From Pelomonas sp039929605 (lineage in GTDB: Bacteria; Pseudomonadota; Gammaproteobacteria; Burkholderiales; Burkholderiaceae_C): a DNA stretch of 64,000 nucleotides. The stretch is from assembly GCF_039929605.1 (NCBI RefSeq), contig NZ_JBDSQX010000075.1, forward strand, positions 9,049 to 73,048, written 5' to 3'. Below, piece after piece: positions 19,413 to 27,963 of the stretch; position 1 is the stretch's first letter, and every line of letters begins with the position of its first letter. The notes beneath the pieces were generated by a model. It ran no database searches. It was given only the letters and a program-made list of their open reading frames with translations, and had not been told where the DNA came from. The translations under genes were made by a program, and so were the position numbers.

Positions 19413-19706
19413 ATGCTTCGCCCTGCCGTACTCCTGCTGCTCGCCGCCCTCAGCGCCGCAGCCCTCGCCGACCCGCCGCCCGAGCCCAAGGTCGAGCGCA
19501 CCGTGGCCGAGGACGACCAGGTCCGCATCGAGGAGCTCAAGGTGCGCGGCGAGGCCAAGAAGGTCACCGTGAAGAACAAGCTGACCAAGGCGCCTGACTA
19601 CGAAATCGTCGTCAAGGACGCGGGCGGCGAGTCGGCCGGCGGCACCGGCACCGGCCTGCCCAAGAGCGGCTCGGGCTCGCGGGTCTGGAACGTTTTCAAA
19701 TTCTGA
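19413..19706 (+). CDS. DUF2782 family secreted protein
   Basis: 97 residues with a signal peptide (residues 1-19, ending ALA|DPPP). The conserved body follows: TVAEDDQVRIEELKVRGEAKKVTVKNK, a DYEIVV strand and a C-terminal RVWNVFKF. The family is periplasmic, of unknown function, and in many betaproteobacteria sits beside polA and thrB exactly as here. The start at 19413 is set by the signal peptide. Confidence 0.85.
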   Translation: MLRPAVLLLLAALSAAALADPPPEPKVERTVAEDDQVRIEELKVRGEAKKVTVKNKLTKAPDYEIVVKDAGGESAGGTGTGLPKSGSGSRVWNVFKF

Positions 19707-19743
19707 TCGTGCGCGGCCCCCGGGTCGCCAATTTCGCAGACCC

Positions 19744-20742
19744 ATGGCCGTTTTCACAGAAGTCAGCCCAGCGCAGGCCCAAGCCCTGCTGGACCACCTC
19801 CAACTTGGCAGCTTGAGCTCGCTGCGCGGCATTGGCGCCGGCATCGAGAACACCAACTACTTTGTCGACTGCACGCGCGACGGCCATCTGCACCGCTACG
19901 TGCTGACGCTGTTCGAGCGCCTGACGGCCGAGCAGTTGCCCTTCTACCTGCGGCTGATGCAGCACCTGGCCCAGCGCGGCGTGCCAGTGCCCGAGCCGCA
20001 CGCAGATGCAACTGGCGAGATCCTGTTCGAGGTGGCGGGCAAGCCTGCGGCAATAGTCGACCGCCTGCACGGCGGCCACCAGATGGCGCCGGACGCCTTC
20101 CACTGCGCCCAGGTCGGCGCGACGCTGGCGCGCATGCACCTGGTGGGCAAGGACTACCCGCTGCACCAGCCCAACCTGCGCGGCCTGCCCTGGTGGCGCG
20201 AGGTGGTGCCGCAGTTGCTACCCTTCCTGGAGACGGCGCAGGCCGAGTTGCTGACGAACGAACTGGCCTACCAGGAGCAACTCGCCGCGTCGGCCCGCTA
20301 TGGCGATTTGCCGACAGGCCCCATCCACGCCGACCTCTTCCGCGACAACGTCATGTTCGAGCCCGGCGAGGGCGCGGGCCGCGAGCGGCTGACCGGCTTT
20401 TTCGACTTCTATTTCGCCGGCGTCGACACCTGGCTGTTCGACGTCGCCGTCTGCCTGAACGACTGGTGCATCGACCTGAGCGACGGCCGCCTCATCGAGG
20501 ATCGCGCCGCTGTCTTCGTTGAAGCCTACGAGACCGTGCGGCCGCTGTCCGGCACCGAGCACCGCCTGCTGCCGGCCCTGCTGCGCGCGGCGGGCTTACG
20601 CTTCTGGGTGTCGCGCCTGTTCGACCTGCACCTGCCGCGCGAAGCCTCGCTGCTCAAGGCGCATGACCCCGGCCACTTCGAGCGCGTGCTGCGCGAGCGC
20701 ATCGCCAAGCCCTGGCACGCCATGCCGCTCGAGGCCGAATGA
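19744..20742 (+). CDS. thrB: homoserine kinase type II (aminoglycoside-phosphotransferase fold)
   Basis: Phosphorylates L-homoserine for threonine synthesis. 332 residues. The APH-like fold shows GIGAGIENTNYFV at the N-lobe and the catalytic loop GPIHADLFRDNVMF (HxDxxxxN). The metal-binding segment FFDFYFAGVDTWLFDVA and WCID with an adjacent arginine-rich helix are both typical of proteobacterial ThrB type II. It is in line with DUF2782 and overlaps the next membrane gene by ATGA. Confidence 0.93.
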   Translation: MAVFTEVSPAQAQALLDHLQLGSLSSLRGIGAGIENTNYFVDCTRDGHLHRYVLTLFERLTAEQLPFYLRLMQHLAQRGVPVPEPHADATGEILFEVAGKPAAIVDRLHGGHQMAPDAFHCAQVGATLARMHLVGKDYPLHQPNLRGLPWWREVVPQLLPFLETAQAELLTNELAYQEQLAASARYGDLPTGPIHADLFRDNVMFEPGEGAGRERLTGFFDFYFAGVDTWLFDVAVCLNDWCIDLSDGRLIEDRAAVFVEAYETVRPLSGTEHRLLPALLRAAGLRFWVSRLFDLHLPREASLLKAHDPGHFERVLRERIAKPWHAMPLEAE

Positions 20743-21563
20743 TGACGATGCAACTGCATCTGCAGGAGGTGCCTGCCCGCAACGGCCGGCTGTGGATACG
20801 CCACGGCTTCAAGGTCTTCCAGCGCCAGCCGCTGGCGCTGTCCAGCCTGTTCGGTCTCTTCCTGTTCGTCGGCTTCGTTGCGATGCTGCTGCCCGGCATC
20901 GGCCCGCTGCTGACCTTTGCGTCGCTGCCGCTGCTGTCGCTCGGCTTCATGCTGGCCACCCATCTGGTGCTGCAGAAGAAGACGCCCATGGCCAGCGTCT
21001 TCATCGCGCCGCTGAAGCTCACACCCGAGCGTCGGCGCAGCCAGCTCATCTTGTGCCTCAGCTACGCCGTCGTGGTGGTGCTGATCGGCCTGCTCGCCGA
21101 CTGGGTGGACGGCGGCAGCACGCGTGACCTGCAGAAGCTCATCTCCGAGAACGCCGACAACGAGGTCATCGCCCAGGCCGCGCTGGACCCGCGCCTGTTC
21201 TGGGGCGTGGCCACGCGGCTGGGGCTGGTGACGCTGCTGTCCGTGCCCTACTGGCATGCACCGGCCCTCGTGCACTGGGGCGGCCAGGGCGTGGCCCAGG
21301 CGCTGTTCTCCAGCACGCTGGCGCTGTGGCGCAACAAGGGAGCATTCGCGCTGAACGGCCTGCTCTGGGCCGCCGTGCTGATGGGCGTGGCTGGCGTCAT
21401 CAGCCTGGTGTTCGGGCTGCTGGGCCTGGCGCAGTTCGCGCCCATGGCGCTGATGGCCACGGGGCTGCTGATGTCGACGGTGTTCTACGCCTCGCTGTAC
21501 TTCAGCTTCGTCGACTGCTTCATGTTCGGCGCGCCGCCCGGCCTGCTCGACGGCGACGCCTGA
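20739..21563 (+). CDS. BPSS1780-like inner-membrane protein
   Basis: 274 residues with about six membrane helices: two closely spaced pairs in the N-terminal third (LFGLFLFVGFVAMLL, LPLLSLGFMLATHLVL), further helices at about 105-120 and 155-170, and two or three at the C-terminus. The sequence resembles the Burkholderia BPSS1780 group that commonly follows thrB. Function is unknown. The start overlaps the thrB stop. Confidence 0.8.
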   Translation: MMTMQLHLQEVPARNGRLWIRHGFKVFQRQPLALSSLFGLFLFVGFVAMLLPGIGPLLTFASLPLLSLGFMLATHLVLQKKTPMASVFIAPLKLTPERRRSQLILCLSYAVVVVLIGLLADWVDGGSTRDLQKLISENADNEVIAQAALDPRLFWGVATRLGLVTLLSVPYWHAPALVHWGGQGVAQALFSSTLALWRNKGAFALNGLLWAAVLMGVAGVISLVFGLLGLAQFAPMALMATGLLMSTVFYASLYFSFVDCFMFGAPPGLLDGDA

Positions 21564-21652
21564 GCGAACAAGCCGCCTCGGGTTTTCACGAGGGCGACAT
21601 GAGAACTGCCTAGATTGCTGCACTTTCGTTGCATGCGCAGTCCGCAGTCTCC

Positions 21653-23614
21653 ATGACCCAATCCAATGTTCTCCAACGTCGCCAAGCCCTGAAGTTCCTG
21701 GGCGCTCCCCTCATGCTGCCGCTGGGCGGCGCGGCCTGGGCCAGCCTGCTGACGGGCTGCGGCGGCGGCAGCGATGCCCCCGTGGCCAGCATGACGTCGG
21801 CCAGCTTCACCAGCATGGCCGCACCGTCACTGGCCACACCCGCCGACATGGCCAAGACCCTGGTCAGCTCCACACTGACGGTCAAACTCAGTGACGACAC
21901 GACACAGGCCTTCGCGCTGGCCTACCAACCCTTCTTCACCACCGGCGACCTGGTGGCCGACGGCAAGGGCGGCACCGTCCTGGCGGGCGGTTATGTCGAC
22001 TTCGCCGGCAAGCCCATCGTCGACGCCACCGTGGCGGGCCAGGAACGCCAGTTCTTCAGCGACTCGCCCGACGGCACCTCGCTGCTCAAGCTCGACAACG
22101 CCAGCGTCGCAGGTGTGAAGGGCAACACGGTGTTCGCCGTCGTGCAGTTCGAGTACACGACCTGGGCCCAGGACGGCAAAACCGACATGTACGGCCGCCT
22201 GCCCTCGCCCATCGCCGTGCTGACGCTAGACCAGGACCCGGCGACCGGCAAGCTGTCGCTGGTGAAGTACCACAACGTCGATACCACCCCGGCCATGGGC
22301 CTGTGGATCACCTGCGGCGCCAGCCTCTCGCCCTGGGGCACGCACCTGTCCAGCGAGGAGTACGAGCCCGACGCCTTCACCATCGCCGCCAACGCGCAGT
22401 TCCAGGCCTACAGCAAGAACCTGTTCGGCAGCGAGACCCAGGCCAACCCCTACCACTACGGCCACCTGCCCGAAGTGACCGTCAACCCGGACGGCAGCGG
22501 CACCATCAAGAAGCACTACTGCCTGGGCCGCATCTCGCACGAGCTGATCCAGGTCATGCCCGACAACCGCACCGCCATCATGGGCGACGACGCCACCAAC
22601 GGCGGCTTCTTCATGTTCGTGGCCGACAAGGAGAAGGACCTCTCCGCCGGCACGCTGTACGTGGCCAAGTTCGGCGCCGGCTTCTCGCTCGACCCGGCCG
22701 CCGCAGGCGCCGCCATCACCTGGATCAAGCTCGGCTCGGCCACCAGCGCCGAGATCAAGGCCCTGGCCGACACGCTCAAGGCGACGGACATCATGGACGT
22801 GTCCAACACCGACCCGGCCGACGCCACGTTCACCAAGATCTGGCTGAGCGGCAAGGTGCAGTGGGTGCGCGTGAAGGCCGGCATGGACAAGGCCGCCGCC
22901 TTCCTGGAGACCCACCGCTACGCCGCGCTCAAGGGCGGCACGATGGCCTTTACGAAGATGGAGGGCACGACCGTCAACGTCAAGGACAAGGTCGCCTACT
23001 CGGCGCTGCAGAACATGCAGAGCTCCATGGTGCGCGGCCACGCCGCCTGGAACGAGGCCTACGGCATCACCATCGAGAAGGCGCTGAACGCTGGCGGCGT
23101 GCTGGCGCACACACTGAGCGCTGGCCAGAAGGACACGGCCAGTGCCGCTATCGATAGCGAATGGGTGCCGTCGCTGACCAAGACGCTGATGGTCGGCGAA
23201 GACCTCGCCGTGGCCGACGCCCTGGGCAACCTGGCCAACCCCGACAAGATCGGCGCGCCGGACAACCTGAAGTTCTCCGAGAAGCTGCGCACCCTCTTCA
23301 TCGGCGAGGACAGCGGCTACCACGTCAACAACTTCATCTGGGCCTACAACGTCGACACCAAGGTGCTGAGCCGCCTCGCGTCCATGCCCTCGGGTGCCGA
23401 GGCGACGGGCCTGGGCGTGGTGGACGACCTCAATGGGTGGACCTACATCACCGCCAACTTCCAGCACCCAGGCGACTGGGGCACACCGCTTCACAACGTC
23501 GTCAAGGCCACGCTGGACCCGCTGGTGCGCGCCAACTACAAGGACCGCTTCGGCGCGCAGGTGGGCTACCTGACGGGCGTGGCCACGGGCATGAAGCTCA
23601 GCAAGATCGGCTGA
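21653..23614 (+). CDS. PhoX-like (DUF839) alkaline phosphatase, Tat-exported
   Basis: 653 residues. The N-terminus has a twin-arginine signal (RRQALKFLG) and a hydrophobic stretch ending in a lipobox-like LTGCGGG, so the product is probably exported folded and may be anchored as a lipoprotein. The body has DUF839/PhoX features: TCGASLSPWGTHLSSEEYE, KKHYCLGRISHELIQV with metal ligands, LETHRYAAL, and FIGEDSGYHVNNFIWAYN. Characterised PhoX enzymes are calcium/iron-dependent phosphomonoesterases. No pho box was recognised upstream. It ends in a strong terminator. Confidence 0.88.
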   Translation: MTQSNVLQRRQALKFLGAPLMLPLGGAAWASLLTGCGGGSDAPVASMTSASFTSMAAPSLATPADMAKTLVSSTLTVKLSDDTTQAFALAYQPFFTTGDLVADGKGGTVLAGGYVDFAGKPIVDATVAGQERQFFSDSPDGTSLLKLDNASVAGVKGNTVFAVVQFEYTTWAQDGKTDMYGRLPSPIAVLTLDQDPATGKLSLVKYHNVDTTPAMGLWITCGASLSPWGTHLSSEEYEPDAFTIAANAQFQAYSKNLFGSETQANPYHYGHLPEVTVNPDGSGTIKKHYCLGRISHELIQVMPDNRTAIMGDDATNGGFFMFVADKEKDLSAGTLYVAKFGAGFSLDPAAAGAAITWIKLGSATSAEIKALADTLKATDIMDVSNTDPADATFTKIWLSGKVQWVRVKAGMDKAAAFLETHRYAALKGGTMAFTKMEGTTVNVKDKVAYSALQNMQSSMVRGHAAWNEAYGITIEKALNAGGVLAHTLSAGQKDTASAAIDSEWVPSLTKTLMVGEDLAVADALGNLANPDKIGAPDNLKFSEKLRTLFIGEDSGYHVNNFIWAYNVDTKVLSRLASMPSGAEATGLGVVDDLNGWTYITANFQHPGDWGTPLHNVVKATLDPLVRANYKDRFGAQVGYLTGVATGMKLSKIG

Positions 23615-23640
23615 GAGCCCGGGTTTGCTGCCTGGTCGAA

Positions 23641-23670
23641 AAAAAGGGGCTGCGAGAGCAGCCCCTTTTG
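23641..23670. terminator. bidirectional terminator between phoX-like gene and outer-membrane gene
   Basis: A perfect 12-bp stem, AAAAGGGGCTGC / GCAGCCCCTTTT, with loop GAGA. T-tracts arise on both strands, so it can stop transcription from the phosphatase gene and from the convergent outer-membrane gene ending at 23687. Confidence 0.88.
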
Positions 23671-23686
23671 CTTGAAGCCCTGCCTC

Positions 23687-26600
23687 CTAGAACTTCCCGA
23701 GCAGGTTCACGAACACGCCCCGGCTTCGATAGCTCAGGTCGGTGAGGTCCTCGGAGAAGTTCGTGAAGTTGTAGCCGACGCCGACCTTGAAGTTCTCGTT
23801 GACGTGGTAGTAGGCGGCGGTCAGCAGGCCACTCTTGCGCTCGGCGAGCTCGCCCGCGCGCAGCGTGCGCAGCTCCAGCAGCCAGTCGTACTGCCGCACC
23901 ACCTTCCAGTCCACGCGCGCAATGGCCAGCTCGGCGCTGCTCTTGAACCAGCGCGCGCTGCTGTCCCGGCTGGGGCGGAGTTCGCCGCCACGCCATGCCA
24001 GCTTGCCGCCGATCGTCCAGCGGTCGCTGAGGTCGTAGGTCGCGTCCACCGCCGCCACCTGGCTGCGCTGCTGGTAGTCGATGCCCAGCGTGCTCACCGC
24101 CGTGGGCGTCACGTCGTTCGCAACCACCTGGCCCGGCGAAGACAGGTCGTACAGGTAGGTGTACTTCAGCAGCAGGTTGAGCTTGTCGTTGCTGACCGGC
24201 CGGAAGGCGTAGCCCAGCACCGCCTCGGTGTACTTGGCGGCTGCCAGCGTGTTCGCGGCGCTGTCGCTGTCGGCCCAGTTGAGCTTGCCCAGCCAGCGCG
24301 CGTTGCTGCCGTCCTGCACGCTGACCGAGTTCTTCAGCAGCCAGCTGCGCCGGGAATCGGTGGCGGTGCGGTCGCGCCGGTATTCCATGCCGCCCGAGTA
24401 CTTCACCTTCGCGTTGACGAAGCCGACGGTGAAGCCCGCCGCGTCGCGGTCCGTCTGGCCTGCGTTCTCGGCTTCGATGCGGCCGCTTTCGGCGCTGGCC
24501 CCGAAGGTCCAGCGCTCGTCCGGCGCGTACTGCAGGCCATAGGCATGGGTCAACCCGCTTTGCAGGCCGGTGGTCTGCTTGTGCTCGGTGTAGACGCTCA
24601 GGCCGTCGGCGATGCGTGACTTGATGCCGCCCACCAGCGCGCCGCCGCGCGCGTTCAGGGTCTCGTCGGTGCGCCCCGTGTCCAGGGCATAGGTGACGTA
24701 GACATTGGAGCGGTCGTTGTACTGGTAGTCGACGCCGGCCTTGCCCGCAGCGCCACCGTCACCGCCCGAGGCTTCCCCGCGCAGCGACAGCTTGTCGTTC
24801 ACGCGGTAGCGCGTTCCAACGCCCAGGCGGTCGTTGTCCTGGCGCGTGCCGGTGCGCCCGAGGGTCTTCTGGCCGAAGCCGTAGACGCCCCAGCCCTGGC
24901 CGCTGTCGTAGTCGAGGTTTACTGCAGCGTCGGTCCGCTCGCCGTTCACCACGGGCGAGCCGGGCAGCAGCGGTGAGGTGTTGACGGCATCGGTGGTCTT
25001 GCGGTCGGCGCGCAGGCCGCTCGACAGGGTCCAGCGGTCGTCGATGCGCCAGGCCACCTGGGTCTCGCCGGCATCGATGTTGTAGCCGTTGAGTTCGTCC
25101 TTGTGGTCGGCCTTCAGGCGCAGCTCGGTGCGCTCGCCCAGGGGGACCGTGGCACTGGCACCGGCCTGCCGGGTTTCGTTGGCGGCCACCTGGCCCGGGG
25201 CCGAGAAGCCGGCCTCTCGCACCAGGGCATACGCGCCGACATGGCCGCTCTTGGCCAGGTCGAAATCGGCCAGGTCGGCTTGGCCCTCGACGCGCCAGGC
25301 ATTGGCGCCGCGCGGGTCGCCGGCCAAGGTGTTCTGCGAGAAGCCGAAACCGCCGTCGAGCGAGGTGGTGGTGCCGATGCCGGGCCCGTCGCTGCGCGCG
25401 GCCTCGATCTTCAGCGTGCTGTTCTCGCTCTTGCGCAGCAGCAGGTCGACGCTGGCCAGGCGCTGGTCGCCGCCCGTCTGGCGTTGCTTGGCGGCCGTGA
25501 GCCCCAGCCGCACGCCGTCGTTGACCCACCAGGCCGTGCGGCCACCCACGGCCAGCGTGTCGAGGTCGCCGGCCAGCGGCGTGTACTCGTAGTCCACCAC
25601 CAGATAGGCCGGCTGGCCGCTGAGCCCGCCCGCGCGCACCATCGTGCCGTTATCGGCCAGGCTCGGCAGCGGCGAAGTGAGCAGCACGCGCCCTTGCAGG
25701 TAGTCGACCTCGTAGTCGCTGCCCGGGATGAGCGCGCGGCGCTGCAGCACCAGGCCCGAGTCGCGGTCGCGGATTTCCATCCACACCTTCTCGGCGCCGC
25801 GGCTGACGTCCTGCTGGCGCAGGTAATAGAGCGAGCCGCCGGTGCCGCGGAACTCCTCGCGTGCGGCCAGCGTGCCGGGTTCGGCGGCATAGACCTCGGC
25901 GCGCACGCGGGCCTCGCCGAAGGCGATGGACTCCGCGCTCACGAAGCGGCCCTGCAGGCCGTACAGCCCGCGGTTGACCTGGGCCAGCGTGTTGTCGCTG
26001 CCGAGGTTGAGCTTGAAGTTGCCCCAGAGCGCATGCGAGCGGCCGTCGTCCAGGCGCAGGTAGACGCGGCCCTGCGTGGGGGCGTCCTCGATGCTGGTGG
26101 AGTCGTCGCCGAAGGTGCCCCAGCTGTCCACCGGGTCCACCCGGCGGAACAACGAGGTCGGGTCCTTGCGGTCGAGGTTGCGGAACAGGTCCTTCAGCGG
26201 CCGCTCCTCGGTGTCCAGGCTGGCGGTGAGCGTCCAGCGCTCGTCCAGCAGCCCCTTGCCGTAGAAGGCCAGCCGGCCTTCGGTCCAGGTGTCGTTGTTG
26301 TAGCGGTTGTGCTCCTGCGTCACCAGCTCGGCCGGGCCGCTGGTGCGGTCGCGGCCGATGGTGAGGTCGGCCTGGCCGACGAAGAAGAAGTCGCGCTTGG
26401 GCAGCTCGAAATCGCGGCGGTAGATGCGCTCGCGGCCTTCGCTGCCACTCACGACGATCTCCCCCGTCTGCACCCGGCGGGGCACGAGCTGCTGCATCAC
26501 GAACTTGCCCTGCACATCCACCGGCACGTCGAAGCCGAGCGCACGCACGCGCTCGCCCCGTGCAATGCCGTCGCCGCTGGCGGTGACGGTGCCGCCGGTG

Positions 26601-27949
26601 ATGGGGATGTTGACGATGGCCAGCCGCGTGCTGCCGTAGGCCGCCAACAGGCGTTGTTCGGTGGTCGGCTCGTTGTTGCTGCCCGGCGCATGCCGGTCGG
26701 CCAGCGCCAGCGGGATGTCGTCGGTCTCGTCGAAGCGGCCCTCGGCGTCGATCACCCGCACGCGCCAGTACAGCTTGCGGCGTGCCAGCGGCGTCTGCGC
26801 CCATTCGGCCGGCACGGTCCATTGCGCGCGCAGCTCGGCGTCCAGCGGCACGGTGGCCACCAGTTGCGGTCGCATCGCGTCGTCACTGCTGTACAGGCGC
26901 AGTTCGGCACGGGCGACGAAGAGCCGGTAGTTGCTGTAGCCGGCGAAGCTCACGGCCTCACCCGGCACCGCGGTCGCGGGCCAGGCGGTGGCGTTCAGGC
27001 GGCGCGGCTGCACCAGGTTGTCGTACTGCAGGCGCAGGCGGTCGCGCTCCAGGCGCACATCGATGCAGCGCTGGCGGTCGGCGCTGGAGCTGTCGCTGCC
27101 CACCACGGCCTGGCCGTCGATGGTCAGGCGCAGCGGCGAGTCGTCGCTGGCGTAGGGCGTGAGCATGTTGCAGGCGCTCGGGTCCAGCTGCGTCACGCGC
27201 ACCTGCTTCTCCACCTGGGCCGGCGTCGTCTCCTGCCAGTACACGCGCACTTCCACGCGCCGGTTGGCAGACCAATTGGCGCGGTCTTCCTTCGGCGTGG
27301 CCAGCGGCTCGTCGGGGCCGCGGGAGTCGGCCCGGTAGGCGCTCGCGGCCAGGCCGAGCTGCTGGGTCAGGTAGCGGCCGACCTGCTGCGCACGGGCCAG
27401 CCCCAGGGCCTGGTTGTCGGGGAACCGCGGCAGCAGCTCGGGCTTGATGCGCTGCACGTCGGTGTGGCCGACGATCTCGAAGCGCAGGCCCGGGCGGCCG
27501 CGCACCTGCGCCACGATGGCGTCCAGCCGCGCCATGTCCTCGGGCTTGAGCAGGTCCTCGCCGGAGTCGAAGTGCGGCGTGTGCGAATCCTCGCGCGGCT
27601 GCACGGTGCCGGGGATGGTGCGGCTCAGCTCCTCGCGCTGCTCCTTCAGGCCGCGAGGGTCGCCCAGGATCACGGTGAGCTTGGGCAGCTCGCGTTCGCT
27701 GGAAGCCGGCAGGTGGTCGCGGCCGTCGATCTCGACGGCGCGCCGGTCCGCCTGGCAGCGGTCGCTGAAGCGGCCGCGGGCGTCGGCGTGGCAGGTGGCG
27801 GCGCTCGCCGCATCGGCGGCCAGTGCAGGCAGCGCGGGCAGGCTCATGGCCAGGCAGGTGGCGGCTGCGGCGCCGGCCAGCGCCGCGCGTCGGAAGTTGG
27901 GACGGGTCATGCGGTGGGCGCGATCAGGGTTCGGAGGCAGGGTCGTCAT
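23687..27949 (-). CDS. large OmpA-domain outer-membrane beta-barrel protein
   Basis: 1420 residues. A signal peptide (about 1-43, ending LPALA|ADA) is followed by a charged linker and a complete OmpA-like peptidoglycan-binding domain at about 118-240 (HFDSGEDLL start, FEIVGHTDVQ, LGLARAQQVGRYL, WSANRRVEVRV). Middle regions are beta-sandwich-like. From about residue 500 to the end the sequence alternates short amphipathic strands and turns and stops in ...VNLLGKF, a terminal aromatic as in beta-barrel substrates of BAM. The ATG at 27949 has AGGAG eight bases upstream; an in-frame ATG at 27964 overlaps the previous stop (TGATG). It immediately follows the giant repeat protein and is probably its outer-membrane partner or anchor, which is inference from adjacency. 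Confidence 0.75.
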   Translation of the reverse strand: MTTLPPNPDRAHRMTRPNFRRAALAGAAAATCLAMSLPALPALAADAASAATCHADARGRFSDRCQADRRAVEIDGRDHLPASSERELPKLTVILGDPRGLKEQREELSRTIPGTVQPREDSHTPHFDSGEDLLKPEDMARLDAIVAQVRGRPGLRFEIVGHTDVQRIKPELLPRFPDNQALGLARAQQVGRYLTQQLGLAASAYRADSRGPDEPLATPKEDRANWSANRRVEVRVYWQETTPAQVEKQVRVTQLDPSACNMLTPYASDDSPLRLTIDGQAVVGSDSSSADRQRCIDVRLERDRLRLQYDNLVQPRRLNATAWPATAVPGEAVSFAGYSNYRLFVARAELRLYSSDDAMRPQLVATVPLDAELRAQWTVPAEWAQTPLARRKLYWRVRVIDAEGRFDETDDIPLALADRHAPGSNNEPTTEQRLLAAYGSTRLAIVNIPITGGTVTASGDGIARGERVRALGFDVPVDVQGKFVMQQLVPRRVQTGEIVVSGSEGRERIYRRDFELPKRDFFFVGQADLTIGRDRTSGPAELVTQEHNRYNNDTWTEGRLAFYGKGLLDERWTLTASLDTEERPLKDLFRNLDRKDPTSLFRRVDPVDSWGTFGDDSTSIEDAPTQGRVYLRLDDGRSHALWGNFKLNLGSDNTLAQVNRGLYGLQGRFVSAESIAFGEARVRAEVYAAEPGTLAAREEFRGTGGSLYYLRQQDVSRGAEKVWMEIRDRDSGLVLQRRALIPGSDYEVDYLQGRVLLTSPLPSLADNGTMVRAGGLSGQPAYLVVDYEYTPLAGDLDTLAVGGRTAWWVNDGVRLGLTAAKQRQTGGDQRLASVDLLLRKSENSTLKIEAARSDGPGIGTTTSLDGGFGFSQNTLAGDPRGANAWRVEGQADLADFDLAKSGHVGAYALVREAGFSAPGQVAANETRQAGASATVPLGERTELRLKADHKDELNGYNIDAGETQVAWRIDDRWTLSSGLRADRKTTDAVNTSPLLPGSPVVNGERTDAAVNLDYDSGQGWGVYGFGQKTLGRTGTRQDNDRLGVGTRYRVNDKLSLRGEASGGDGGAAGKAGVDYQYNDRSNVYVTYALDTGRTDETLNARGGALVGGIKSRIADGLSVYTEHKQTTGLQSGLTHAYGLQYAPDERWTFGASAESGRIEAENAGQTDRDAAGFTVGFVNAKVKYSGGMEYRRDRTATDSRRSWLLKNSVSVQDGSNARWLGKLNWADSDSAANTLAAAKYTEAVLGYAFRPVSNDKLNLLLKYTYLYDLSSPGQVVANDVTPTAVSTLGIDYQQRSQVAAVDATYDLSDRWTIGGKLAWRGGELRPSRDSSARWFKSSAELAIARVDWKVVRQYDWLLELRTLRAGELAERKSGLLTAAYYHVNENFKVGVGYNFTNFSEDLTDLSYRSRGVFVNLLGKF

Positions 27950-27963
27950 GGCGGGCTCCTGCA

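Noticed and set aside
22226..23494. 422-codon minus-strand frame opposite the PhoX-like gene
   Set aside because: Val/Gly/His-rich shadow; no recognisable domain.
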